The notes under the pieces were generated by a model. The model searched no databases and had not been told where the DNA came from. It saw only the letters and a list, made by a program, of their open reading frames with translations. 64,000 bases of DNA, taken from positions 58,095 through 122,094 of the IMG/VR virus record IMGVR_UViG_3300023174_000077. One strand, written 5' to 3'. The translations under genes and the position numbers were made by a program. Below, one piece after another: positions 43,475 through 52,518 of this stretch (its first letter is position 1; the number at the start of each line of letters is the position of its first letter). Source of the stretch: a virus.

Positions 43475-43740
43475 AAATAAGAACATTTAAACAATTTTTA
43501 GAAGCAGTTTCTGGCACAATAGGAACTTTTTATGGTGATTTTGGTCCAGCTTCAGAAAGACCAAAATCTCCAAATACAATTACTTCTGCTGATACAAAAG
43601 TTATTGCATCTGATTTAACAGGTAAAATTTACACATACGATGATTATAATAATTTATATGAAGATTATCTTAAAAAAGGTGGCAAACCTCTTGAAGGTGG
43701 ATTTACACAAGAAAATTTAGATTTAATTTTATCAACATAA
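43471..43740 (+). CDS. Small tagged protein
   Basis: 89 residues. MKIRTFKQFLEAVSG is the tag that most resembles the T4 internal-protein targeting sequence (MKTYQEFIAEA). The remaining 75 residues are Gly/Pro/Asp-rich (TFYGDFGPASERPKSPNTIT, LYEDYLKKGGKP) with no domain. A small soluble protein behind such a tag is what an internal head protein looks like. It is followed by a strong terminator. Confidence 0.72.
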   Translation: MKIRTFKQFLEAVSGTIGTFYGDFGPASERPKSPNTITSADTKVIASDLTGKIYTYDDYNNLYEDYLKKGGKPLEGGFTQENLDLILST

Positions 43741-43750
43741 TTAAAATAAA

Positions 43751-43780
43751 AAAAAATACTTCCAAATGGAAGTATTTTTT
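43751..43780. terminator. Bidirectional terminator
   Basis: AAAAAATACTTCC-aaat-GGAAGTATTTTTT, between the tagged gene (plus) and the sheath gene (minus). Confidence 0.88.
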
Positions 43781-43796
43781 TTATTTTAAACTTTTA

Positions 43797-46700
43797 TTAA
43801 AGTGTTTGGAAACCACCTGCTTGAATTGAGCCGGTTTTAAGAACTGTTATATTATTTACTATAACTGCAAGCCCTTTAATTGGTTCAATATAAGTATCTA
43901 ATACACCAATTTGATTGTCAATAAGAGTTGTAGTATTATTTTCTGCGTCACATTTGTTAAAGTAGTTATATAAACCATTTTTATTAACAAATCCTGCACA
44001 AATAACATCTGCTCTTAATTTAATTTCAGATCTTGTATCTTGTGTATTGAATTTCCATTGGAAATTTAATAACATATCCACTAATGCATTTTCTAACTCA
44101 ATTAAAACTTCTCTAACATGTAAGTAAGATAATGCTGATTTGTAAAGAGTTAAAGCAGTATTTTCAGTATTTATTATCCAACCTCTATTTTTCTTATAAA
44201 TAATTGGGTTCATTTGAGCCATATTTAAATTATCAATATCAGTAGGCGAAAAATCCATTTCAACACCTGCAATGCCTTGTAATAAACCATTTTGAACACC
44301 TGCTGCAATAGTCCAAGGAAGTATAGAAGTCACATTAGTTGTGAATTTTCTCATATAAGTTGAAGCTACATACATTGCTGGTGGAACACTTAATGGAGTA
44401 CCATTATCATTTACTGTTACATATGGAGTGAAATAACCTACACAAGTATTACCATTACCTTCGGCAAATGAATATAAAAATGCAGGATTGCTATTTAAAT
44501 CACCACCTTGAGCTATATAAGCAGTATTTAATACTTTTGTTCCATTAGATAATGTATCTGTAAAATTTGGTGAAGAAGAATTTTTAAATTGTTTAATTGA
44601 TGGCATGTTAATGAAACCAAGACAATTTAATCTTCCACCACAAATATCAACTAATTGTTGTTTAGAAAATTCTGTTAAACCAAGTCCAAAAGAATCAACT
44701 AAATATCTAAAATCAATTGCATCTTTATTTATAAGAGCATTATATAAAGGCGTTCCTTTTTCTACTAAATTAAGTATTTCAGTTTGTTTTGCATCTGTTC
44801 CATCAGGAAGAGAAGCTTGACGAATTCTAAATCCTTTAAGTGGTATAGCCTTATAAGTAGTCACATAATTATCAAGAGAAGAATATCTCATAGTTTGATA
44901 AGTAGTTGTTGAACTTGGGCTACCTATTGGAAATTTATATATTGCCGCATCACAAGTTATTAATGCCAATGAAGTATCAGCTGAATATACTTTTTTAGAT
45001 AAAATTCTTGTTAAATTTTTAGCTTGTTGTCCAACTTCTAATTCAGCTGAAGAATTATCTTGAAGTAAGAAATCACCAACTATTATATTAGAATATCTTG
45101 TTGCATCAACCAAAATCTGATTAGGAACTTGTGTATAGCCAGTTGGAACTTCAATCTCAACTGTATCTTGATAATTTGATTCAAATGAATTGATATATAA
45201 ATTTTTATTAGAACCCCAATATACATTTAAATCTGTGTTTACACCTTTATAAGTATAAAGTGTATTATCAGTTATTTTTACAGTTAAATTATCACTTGAA
45301 TCAATATCCATAGCTAAATAGTATTTAACATCAGCATTCCATATTCTTGTAATATTAGTTAATGTTTCAGCAGTTATAGCATCAGATAAATAATAAGCAT
45401 ATACATATGATGCTGTATAACCTAATTCAGTAGCAAAGTTATAACCTATTGGTTTTGAATTATATGAGCTACCAATTGTTAATACTCCAGTATTATATGT
45501 TGAATCTGGTATTAATATATTAGTAAAACTTACACCAAAATTATTATTAAATGGATCTTGATTAATAGTACTTTGAATAACTATGAAATTAAGTCCATTA
45601 TATATGGCATTAGAACCTGTTAAAGTAGTTGGCTTAACAAATGTAACACTAGAAGCAGTATATGTGCCATATTGCCCAACACCTAAATTATAAGCCATAA
45701 CATTAGCATAAAAATAATCACCAGTATTTATTACACCATTGTAGTAATCTTCATAAAGAGAAGAATATTTAGCTACAACACCAACTGCGCTTGCACCTGT
45801 AACATTTGTTGTTGCTTGTGATGTTGTCGTAATCATTTGATTATCTGATAAAATTAATTCATTATCATCTGCGTAAATTACAACACAGTTATCTACAGTT
45901 TTTAACACATTTAATATACTATTAAAATCAGTAGTTGAAAATCCCATATTAGAAATAGTGATAGACTTATTGAGTGTAGTATCTGTTACAGAACTAATAC
46001 TCATGTTAGACATACTGTATTTATAATAGGTTGTACCATCAGTTGATAACATTATAGCAGCTCTTCCTAATGCTGAAGATTCTAATATAGTTCTTATAGC
46101 ATTAAATCTTTTAATTCTTCTATATTGAGTATAATTTGAAGTATCAGGATAAGCGGCGGTATCAGTAAATGTTATAGTAATTGAATTTACTGCGCTTGAA
46201 TTAATAGTATAATCGGTATTGTATGCTAATTCTTTATAACCAAAACTACCATTACTAACTGAATTTGTACCAATTGTTACATCTGTATAATTTAATGCTG
46301 TTACATTACCACCTTTTACCGAAACTGACATATAACCTAATACGATATCTGTAGCTGCCACTGTTGGAGCTGTAGAAGCAACTGTAGAAGTTACATTTGT
46401 AATTGAACCAGTTGAATCTAATTTAATTGTGCTATAATAAGAATAGGTTGCTGAAGCTGAAGCAAAATTTGTTGCAGCTACAGAAAATGTATAAGAACCT
46501 GCTGTTATATTAACTAAATTTCCACCAATTATAGCATAAGGAGAATTAGAATTTTGCGAATTCGAACCACTAGCAACTATATAATTAACTGCTGCTGTAG
46601 TAGAACTAAATGTTGAGATATTTCTCCAAATACCACTTACTCTTCCTTCTGCAAAAGTATTTGTTCTAAAACTTGTACCATAAGTTTTGTTATAAAATTC

Positions 46701-47783
46701 ATTACCTGGATCAATTGAATAAACATTACCAACTGCATCTAAATAACTATTTGTATAATTGTTAAATGAAATTAAATTTTGTTGATACGATAAGAAATCT
46801 ATTGAAGTTGCGGTTGAATCTATTAAACTATTGCTATTAATTAAATTATTACCAAGTAAATCAACTGCTCCTGTTGGATAATCTTGTTCTAATAAATCTG
46901 CATTAAATGCACAGAATAAACCAGTTACTTGTGTATCTTGATTAATAACAGTTTCGATGAATATGTTTTGATTATTTTGATCTCTAAAGTAAGGAATAAA
47001 ACTTAAACCTTGATAGTATTTTAATAAAGTTACATTTCTATCGTTAATAAAGTTTTCAACTTGTGATTTGATTAAACCAGTTGAATCAAAATATTTTGAA
47101 AAAGTTTTATCCACAGCTAATGATTGATAATTAGACCAATCACCTGCTACTACGATTACATCTACCATATAATCAGAAACATAATCAGTTGGATAAACAT
47201 ATGGTGGTACATTTGTGATAGAACCATACCATTGAGTCATACTGACATCAAATCCAGTTGCAGTTGTTTTAAATACAAATACTGTGATATATGAACCAGA
47301 TACGTTTGTAAAGTTTAATAATCTGTTTTCATAGTTTTGATTATTTGCTACAAGTGATAAAAATGAATCTGTACTTAATTTCCAAAATCCAGTAGTATCA
47401 TAAAATGCACTTAATGCACCGGTAGTTATTGAATCATTAGTATTATTTGTTGCGGTTGATAATGGTGCATATTCAATTTGATCTAATGTGCTATCTGTTT
47501 CTAAAAGATTTAATGCATAAACAGGAGAAGATTGAATCATTTGTGCTATTGTTCTTTGAAAAAATGATCCTTTTCTCTCTAATGTTCTATCGATTCCACC
47601 AAAATAGTTTGTTAAATCTTGTGTTGTTTTAATAAGCACAGGAGTATTTATAGGACCAGTTTTGGATACACCGATAACTAAATTTGTAATACCTTGTGTT
47701 GTGTTACTAGATAATACACTATTGTCATATTCGTTTATGTAAATTCCTGGTCTTTTATAATTACTTATTATTACTGCTGGCAT
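43797..47783 (-). CDS. Tail sheath protein, gp18-like, unusually long
   Basis: 1328 residues, about twice T4 gp18 (659). The N-terminus is typical: MPAVIISNYKRPGIYINEYD, then TNLVIGVSKTGPINTPVLIK and TQDLTNYFGG. The C-terminal domain is also typical: WTIAAGVQNGLLQGIAGVEM, NMAQMNPIIYKKNRGWIINT, SALSYLHVREVLIELENALV, NTQDTRSEIKLRADVICAGF, and a final IEPIKGLAVIVNNITVLKTG. Between ~120 and ~980 lie inserted beta-rich Ser/Thr/Asn/Tyr segments that would decorate the outside of the tail. It contracts around the gp19 tube. It is monocistronic, between a motif promoter and a terminator. Confidence 0.9.
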   Translation of the reverse strand: MPAVIISNYKRPGIYINEYDNSVLSSNTTQGITNLVIGVSKTGPINTPVLIKTTQDLTNYFGGIDRTLERKGSFFQRTIAQMIQSSPVYALNLLETDSTLDQIEYAPLSTATNNTNDSITTGALSAFYDTTGFWKLSTDSFLSLVANNQNYENRLLNFTNVSGSYITVFVFKTTATGFDVSMTQWYGSITNVPPYVYPTDYVSDYMVDVIVVAGDWSNYQSLAVDKTFSKYFDSTGLIKSQVENFINDRNVTLLKYYQGLSFIPYFRDQNNQNIFIETVINQDTQVTGLFCAFNADLLEQDYPTGAVDLLGNNLINSNSLIDSTATSIDFLSYQQNLISFNNYTNSYLDAVGNVYSIDPGNEFYNKTYGTSFRTNTFAEGRVSGIWRNISTFSSTTAAVNYIVASGSNSQNSNSPYAIIGGNLVNITAGSYTFSVAATNFASASATYSYYSTIKLDSTGSITNVTSTVASTAPTVAATDIVLGYMSVSVKGGNVTALNYTDVTIGTNSVSNGSFGYKELAYNTDYTINSSAVNSITITFTDTAAYPDTSNYTQYRRIKRFNAIRTILESSALGRAAIMLSTDGTTYYKYSMSNMSISSVTDTTLNKSITISNMGFSTTDFNSILNVLKTVDNCVVIYADDNELILSDNQMITTTSQATTNVTGASAVGVVAKYSSLYEDYYNGVINTGDYFYANVMAYNLGVGQYGTYTASSVTFVKPTTLTGSNAIYNGLNFIVIQSTINQDPFNNNFGVSFTNILIPDSTYNTGVLTIGSSYNSKPIGYNFATELGYTASYVYAYYLSDAITAETLTNITRIWNADVKYYLAMDIDSSDNLTVKITDNTLYTYKGVNTDLNVYWGSNKNLYINSFESNYQDTVEIEVPTGYTQVPNQILVDATRYSNIIVGDFLLQDNSSAELEVGQQAKNLTRILSKKVYSADTSLALITCDAAIYKFPIGSPSSTTTYQTMRYSSLDNYVTTYKAIPLKGFRIRQASLPDGTDAKQTEILNLVEKGTPLYNALINKDAIDFRYLVDSFGLGLTEFSKQQLVDICGGRLNCLGFINMPSIKQFKNSSSPNFTDTLSNGTKVLNTAYIAQGGDLNSNPAFLYSFAEGNGNTCVGYFTPYVTVNDNGTPLSVPPAMYVASTYMRKFTTNVTSILPWTIAAGVQNGLLQGIAGVEMDFSPTDIDNLNMAQMNPIIYKKNRGWIINTENTALTLYKSALSYLHVREVLIELENALVDMLLNFQWKFNTQDTRSEIKLRADVICAGFVNKNGLYNYFNKCDAENNTTTLIDNQIGVLDTYIEPIKGLAVIVNNITVLKTGSIQAGGFQTL

Positions 47784-47808
47784 AAATGTATATTATTTTT
47801 ATTTATGT

Positions 47809-47819
47809 TATATATTAAA
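47809..47819 (-). promoter_or_regulatory. TTTAATATATA phage promoter motif for the sheath gene
   Basis: Exact motif on the minus strand, 25 nt before ATG 47783, a few bases downstream of a terminator. Confidence 0.55.
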
Positions 47820-47823
47820 CTTG

Positions 47824-47861
47824 AAAACCATATTTTATCAAATTTAATAAAATATGGTTTT
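47824..47861 (-). terminator. Terminator of the tagged 205-residue protein gene
   Basis: AAAACCATATTTTAT / ATAAAATATGGTTTT, 15-bp stem with an 8-nt loop, starting 2 nt past the stop at 47864 on the minus strand. Confidence 0.75.
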
Positions 47862-47863
47862 GA

Positions 47864-48481
47864 TTATTTTAACGCTTGAATTCGTCTTTTAGCATCCTCT
47901 AATTTTTTCCTTTCTAAATCTAAATCTTTTTTAGCTTGTGTTTTTAATTCGGCTGCTGTAGAATCCGCTTTTTGTAAAGTTGTTTGTTGTGATTGAATAT
48001 CTTTAACTGTATTTTGTATATCCTGTTTAGCAACTTGTGTGTCACCTTGATTTTGTTGTATAGATTGTTGTTTAGCTTCTAAATCTTTTTGTTTTTGTTT
48101 TATAGTTTCTTCGGACTTTTTGATTTTTCTTTCTTGTTCCAATTGTTCTGCATATTTGCTAAAAAGAGGATTTGTTGGTGTATTTGGATCATCTTGTTGA
48201 TCCGGATTTTTCCAAATTATTTGATTTTTTGTTTTAGGAGTCGTCTTTTTAATAAATTTAGCAGCAATTAATTTATTATATAAATCTTTTGCTATACCTG
48301 TATCTGAAGGTGTGTCATCCTCTAAATATGTATTGTATATTTGTTGCAATTTAGCTTTATATTTATCAAATTGCTTTTTATTCATTTCAGATTGATTAAA
48401 AAGAGTCATATCTGCCTTTATTTCTAAAGGCACTTTTTCTTTTGCTAAATCAAATTTTTCGTATGTTTTTAAATATCTCAT
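47864..48481 (-). CDS. Tagged coiled-coil protein
   Basis: 205 residues. Starts MRYLKTYEKFDLAKE, a clear tag. The C-terminal half is a long Q/K/E-rich coiled coil (EQERKIKKSEETIKQKQKDL, AKKDLDLERKKLEDAKRRIQ). The linker includes NPDQQDDPNTPTNP. It overlaps the 3-prime end of the upstream tagged 956-residue gene by 4 bp (ATGA), implying co-translation. It could be a scaffold/core component or an internal head protein. Confidence 0.75.
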   Translation of the reverse strand: MRYLKTYEKFDLAKEKVPLEIKADMTLFNQSEMNKKQFDKYKAKLQQIYNTYLEDDTPSDTGIAKDLYNKLIAAKFIKKTTPKTKNQIIWKNPDQQDDPNTPTNPLFSKYAEQLEQERKIKKSEETIKQKQKDLEAKQQSIQQNQGDTQVAKQDIQNTVKDIQSQQTTLQKADSTAAELKTQAKKDLDLERKKLEDAKRRIQALK

Positions 48482-51348
48482 ATAAAATTATTATTAACTA
48501 AATAAGCGCCGACTACAACATCTTTGCCAAATTTTGCATTAGAAGTTAAAGCATTATAAGCTCCGTTTATATTAAGCTCAACATCATTTGTAATATCTAA
48601 AGATTTTTTTGTTAAATTTTCATTTATTAAAGCTTCTCCTTTTGCATTTAAAATACCTGGTGGGAATTGTCTTGTACTTCCACCAGAAAAACTACCACCT
48701 TCAATTTCCATACTAAATGTATTAGTATTAGCTAAAGAATCAATATTCGCAACAGTTAAATTGATTTTTTTACCATTTTCTAATGGCATCTTAAAAGCAC
48801 CAACAAATGTATTTTTCTTAGAATCAAATTTAAGTCCAAGATTTGCTTGAGCTGGTAGCGATTTATATTCTGAATAAGCTTTAATTATTGCTAAACTTCC
48901 AACTTGGAATTTAATTAAAACATTTTCCCCTTCTATTTTAGCTATATAACCAACTATTTTTTTCGCTGTTGCTTCAAATGTTGTATTATTTTTTGCCGGC
49001 TTGCAACAAAAAGCTATAAACATACCTTCTTTTAATGTTTCTGGTTTGAAAGATTCTACAATCCATTTAATTTGATCTACATTCTCTGAATCTTCTATTT
49101 GATTTCCAGTTCTCTCAGCTGGTTTTATTTTTGCTTTTATACCAAAATATTTAGTTAAGAAATCAGAACGCTTTTGATCAAAATTTTTGAGATCGTTTTG
49201 ATCTATCATATCTCTCATGAATTGTAGTAATACATTGCCTTCTTTTTTACCATCTTTTGTTTCTATAGTTGACGGGCCCAAAATTTTAATATATTTTTCA
49301 AATGAAATTAGTTCAGTTATTCTTTCGCCAAATTTTCTAAAAATAAGTTTGTTAACCCAAGGACCAAATCCTGGACCAGATTCTTGTGTCATAGTAGGAA
49401 CGGCTGACGAGCCAATATAAAAATATTCATTTCTCGTTTTTGTAGAAATTCTACCACCTGGACGACCAGAAGGTATATAATCTATAGCAAAACAACTATA
49501 AGCTTTACCAAATAAATCAACTATTTTTAATAATCTATTTTGTCCAGCTTCATCTACAAAATTAATTGTTGTTTTAGAATTTTCAATTTTTTCCTCTAAT
49601 TCTTTCTTTTGTTTTTCAGTTGTTGCAGTTTGTGGATCAAAATTACTTCCAAATGAATCTTCAAATGCTTTTAAACTAGTTTCAGAATTAGAATAATCAG
49701 ATTCTTTTATTGTTTTTGCTAATTTAAGCCATTCTTCTAAATATTCTTTTTCTTTAATTCCATCTTCATTCCAAAAATAATCATCATGCTCATCCAATTT
49801 ATTGTATAATTCTTCCATAATTCCAATAATTAATTCGGTTTCAGGAATTCCTATTCCTGAATTATTAGCATTTAAAGTAAATGAATTATCTTTGAATTTT
49901 TTAGCAAACTCTAAAAAATCTTTGTCAGCATTATCTTTTTTATTTTTTCTTAAATAATTAATTAAATTTTTAATATTCAATTTTTTAAGTATTGTTTCAT
50001 GCTCTCCATTTGCTTTTGTAATATCAGCAGGATCGACAATTGCTTCGAATAAATATGAATTTAAAATGAAATTTTCGTATATTTTTTCCAATGAAGTATC
50101 TTCAATAATACCTTCATATATTTCTTCAACATATCTAGTAGTACCTTTTTTAGTCAAAATTTGAAAAATAGGATTCGATAATCTTTTTCCCTTATTATTT
50201 CTTGGATCTATTTCACCTCTTCTGAGAATTTTTTCAATTTTTCTTATTTCAACCGGAACAATTTTACCACTTTTATTTTTCAATTTTATAAAAACAGGCT
50301 TACTCTGCAGTGACTGCAAACTATTAGGAAGATTACTAACTAAACTAATAGCTGTTATCGGATTATTTGGGTTTTTGGGAGTTGCTGGTGGACTTGAAAC
50401 TTTTTGAGTCGGTTTTCTGATACCTTCAACGGGTATATCTAAATCAACATCATATCCATATATATTTATAATCTCCCTTTGTGGAGTATTCATTTTTGGA
50501 CTTTGTGAAGCTATAAATTTCACATAAATTGATGTACTAAAACTAGAACCTGTTGGTTTAATTTTATAAGCATTTGAATATGTCACGTCATCAAGTGATA
50601 TTTGAAAAATATTAGAACCTGAAATTTTAATTTCTTTATTTTTTAAATTATTTGCGGTTAACGAAATAGTTTTAACTGATTGCGAACCTGTTATAACAGC
50701 ACCAAAATTTAAACTTATTGGGTTTACAGTTACACTAGCGGATCCACCAGTTACTGAAGCAGTTGAACCAGTAAATTCGGCGTGTAATTTTTCTGTTGTT
50801 TCTAATAATTTCTCAATATTTTTAATTAACTCATCTTTTTTATCAGAATTATCTTTAATATTTTTTATTGCTTTTTTAAAATTTTCTAAATTTTCTATTA
50901 ATGTTTCTTTTGTTATTCCAAAAATTTCTTGTCCTTCATCTAATGTATTTGACCAATCAATAGCACCTTTTATTAATCCAGTTTCCCCATTATTACCTAT
51001 TAATTGTTTAATTTTTTCAGATTCTTTTAAAGTTGTGTCATCGCAAACTTTCTTTATCTCTGCTAAATAATATTTTACTAATAATATTTTAATCTCTTTT
51101 TTTTCTTCATCAGATAAACTATCAAAAATAATATTATTTAATTCATTTTCAATAGCTTTAACAATTGATTCTACACGAGAATAGTTGTAACCAATTTTAG
51201 CTTTTCTAATTGTTGAGTTTATAAAACGACCTAATAAAGAGCCACCAAATGTAATTTCATTTGTTACAACTTCATTTATTTCTTCGGTATTGTCTATTTT
51301 AAATTTAAAATGTTCTAAAAATATATCTCTAGTATATAAATATTTCAT
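48478..51348 (-). CDS. Large tagged protein with ASH-like beta domain
   Basis: 956 residues. The N-terminus MKYLYTRDIFLEHFKF fits the tag loosely. Residues ~195-310 form a beta-sandwich-like unit: VTVNPISLNFGAVITGSQSV, KTISLTANNLKNKEIKISG, IFQISLDDVTYSN ... IYVKFIASQSP ... IINIYGYDVDLDIPVEG. This is the strand pattern of ASH/Ig-like domains common in Bacteroidota proteins. Pro-rich linkers follow (KVSSPPATPKNPNNP). The rest is helical and charged with a possible globular part around YSCFAIDYIPSGRPGGRIST and GPGFGPWVNKLIFRKFGERI. No enzymatic motif is certain. It is first in an operon with the tagged coiled-coil protein. Confidence 0.72.
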   Translation of the reverse strand: MKYLYTRDIFLEHFKFKIDNTEEINEVVTNEITFGGSLLGRFINSTIRKAKIGYNYSRVESIVKAIENELNNIIFDSLSDEEKKEIKILLVKYYLAEIKKVCDDTTLKESEKIKQLIGNNGETGLIKGAIDWSNTLDEGQEIFGITKETLIENLENFKKAIKNIKDNSDKKDELIKNIEKLLETTEKLHAEFTGSTASVTGGSASVTVNPISLNFGAVITGSQSVKTISLTANNLKNKEIKISGSNIFQISLDDVTYSNAYKIKPTGSSFSTSIYVKFIASQSPKMNTPQREIINIYGYDVDLDIPVEGIRKPTQKVSSPPATPKNPNNPITAISLVSNLPNSLQSLQSKPVFIKLKNKSGKIVPVEIRKIEKILRRGEIDPRNNKGKRLSNPIFQILTKKGTTRYVEEIYEGIIEDTSLEKIYENFILNSYLFEAIVDPADITKANGEHETILKKLNIKNLINYLRKNKKDNADKDFLEFAKKFKDNSFTLNANNSGIGIPETELIIGIMEELYNKLDEHDDYFWNEDGIKEKEYLEEWLKLAKTIKESDYSNSETSLKAFEDSFGSNFDPQTATTEKQKKELEEKIENSKTTINFVDEAGQNRLLKIVDLFGKAYSCFAIDYIPSGRPGGRISTKTRNEYFYIGSSAVPTMTQESGPGFGPWVNKLIFRKFGERITELISFEKYIKILGPSTIETKDGKKEGNVLLQFMRDMIDQNDLKNFDQKRSDFLTKYFGIKAKIKPAERTGNQIEDSENVDQIKWIVESFKPETLKEGMFIAFCCKPAKNNTTFEATAKKIVGYIAKIEGENVLIKFQVGSLAIIKAYSEYKSLPAQANLGLKFDSKKNTFVGAFKMPLENGKKINLTVANIDSLANTNTFSMEIEGGSFSGGSTRQFPPGILNAKGEALINENLTKKSLDITNDVELNINGAYNALTSNAKFGKDVVVGAYLVNNNFI

Positions 51349-51369
51349 GAAAAAATATAATATTTTTAT

Positions 51370-51380
51370 TATATATTAAA
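51370..51380 (-). promoter_or_regulatory. TTTAATATATA phage promoter motif for the 956-residue gene
   Basis: Exact motif on the minus strand, ending 21 nt before ATG 51348. Confidence 0.55.
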
Positions 51381-51482
51381 CCCCTAAATCCTATTTCAAA
51401 TAATTATAAAAAAACCTCTTTTATGGAATAAAAGCTAAAAATTTTTTGAATATATATTGTATTAATTTAAAAAATTAATTTT

Positions 51483-51767
51483 ATGAGGTTTAAAGAATTT
51501 AAAGTTGTAGATAGGGTCTTAACAAATCCTATTAAAATAGAAGAACAACTCATCAAACATAATTTGCAGTGGTTAGTGAACTCGGAAATAGAGGATGCTG
51601 TAGTAGAAATCAAAAACAATACTTTAATCTGGAAAGAAGGAAATTTTTATGCTGGAAACTGGCATTATGGAATATGGCAGAATGGTCATTTCCATGGCAT
51701 ATGGGAAAACGGCATATGGGAAAATGGTAATTTTAACGGAAAATCGAAATCTGGGATTAAAAAGTAA
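51483..51767 (+). CDS. Small protein with NG-x-W/F repeats, partly tag-like start
   Basis: 94 residues. Starts MRFKEFKVVDRVL, a weak tag match. The C-terminal half is made of short repeats: IWKEGNFYAG, NWHYGIWQNG, HFHGIWENG, IWENGNFNGK, a [WF]-x-x-G-x-[WF]-x-x-G pattern similar to MORN/toxin-like W-N-G repeats that form flat beta sheets. The function of such repeats in phages is unknown. The downstream gene starts 7 bp later. Confidence 0.72.
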   Translation: MRFKEFKVVDRVLTNPIKIEEQLIKHNLQWLVNSEIEDAVVEIKNNTLIWKEGNFYAGNWHYGIWQNGHFHGIWENGIWENGNFNGKSKSGIKK

Positions 51768-51774
51768 TCCAGAA

Positions 51775-52260
51775 ATGGATATAAAAAATAAATTTTCTTT
51801 TATGAAAAAGAAAAGAGTAATAACAAAAGTAAAAGAAATTTCTGATGTTATTTATAGTTCAAGTAGAATAAGAATCAGTAAAGAATTAAATGGCGAATTA
51901 TTTTTTGAAATTGAAAATGAAGTAACGGCAGATTTATCAGAAGCAATAGCAATAGCAATACAAAAAGACATAAAAGATGAAACATTTTGGGAAACTTCAT
52001 TTAATATAGATATAAATAATATATCTCCAGATAAAGCACTTTATTGGCTTTCTGGTGGTGATGCAGAATGGTTATCAAAAAATCATTATAATATAAATTG
52101 GTCTGAAGTTTATTTAACTTATCAAGAAGAATTTGGCTTAACTATTATAGATATAATCTTAAAAGCCAAAAATTTTGAAGATATAAGAAAAAAATTCATA
52201 CAAAAGTTAAATCTTCCAATTTTATATGAATTTGCACTAGAAAAAAATATTATAAAATAA
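51775..52260 (+). CDS. Hypothetical protein
   Basis: About 161 residues from ATG 51775 (MDIKNKFSFMKKKRV). A start at 51649 would lie inside the previous gene in another frame and give a non-natural-looking Met/Gly/Ile leader. Alpha/beta, with DLSEAIAIAIQKDIKDETFW and NFEDIRKKFIQKLNLPILYE. No known motif. Ends at a strong terminator that merges into the next promoter. Confidence 0.7.
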   Translation: MDIKNKFSFMKKKRVITKVKEISDVIYSSSRIRISKELNGELFFEIENEVTADLSEAIAIAIQKDIKDETFWETSFNIDINNISPDKALYWLSGGDAEWLSKNHYNINWSEVYLTYQEEFGLTIIDIILKAKNFEDIRKKFIQKLNLPILYEFALEKNIIK

Positions 52261-52262
52261 TT

Positions 52263-52304
52263 AAAAAGGAGACAAAAAACACTTGTCTCCTTTTTTAATA
52301 TATA
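52263..52304 (+). promoter_or_regulatory. Fused terminator and TTTAATATATA promoter
   Basis: Hairpin AAAAAGGAGACAA / TTGTCTCCTTTTTT ends in a T-tract whose last three T residues are the first bases of TTTAATATATA (52294-52304). The ATG at 52309 follows after CACT (4 nt). Termination of one unit and initiation of the next share sequence. Confidence 0.75.
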
Positions 52305-52308
52305 CACT

Positions 52309-52518
52309 ATGGAAAATAAATCAATATGCAGCAACCCATGGTGTAAAGCAACATACACATATGAAGGCGATACTTCACCAGGACAATGTCCTAAATGCAT
52401 TAGTTTTGATAAAGATTTATCTGGTGGAGTTAGTTGGACAACAAAACATTATACAGAACCAAGAAATGATGGTAGGGCACATGAAATTTCTATAAATATT
52501 AAAAATTATTTTAAATAA
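52309..52518 (+). CDS. Small zinc-ribbon protein
   Basis: 69 residues. CSNPWC (residues 7-12) and CPKC (27-30) form a CxxxxC ... CxxC pattern that can bind one zinc ion, followed by GGVSWTTKHYTEPRNDGRAH. Too small for an enzyme; a DNA- or protein-binding adaptor is plausible. Its stop shares one base with the next start (TAATG), so expression is coupled to the 280-residue protein. Confidence 0.72.
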   Translation: MENKSICSNPWCKATYTYEGDTSPGQCPKCISFDKDLSGGVSWTTKHYTEPRNDGRAHEISINIKNYFK

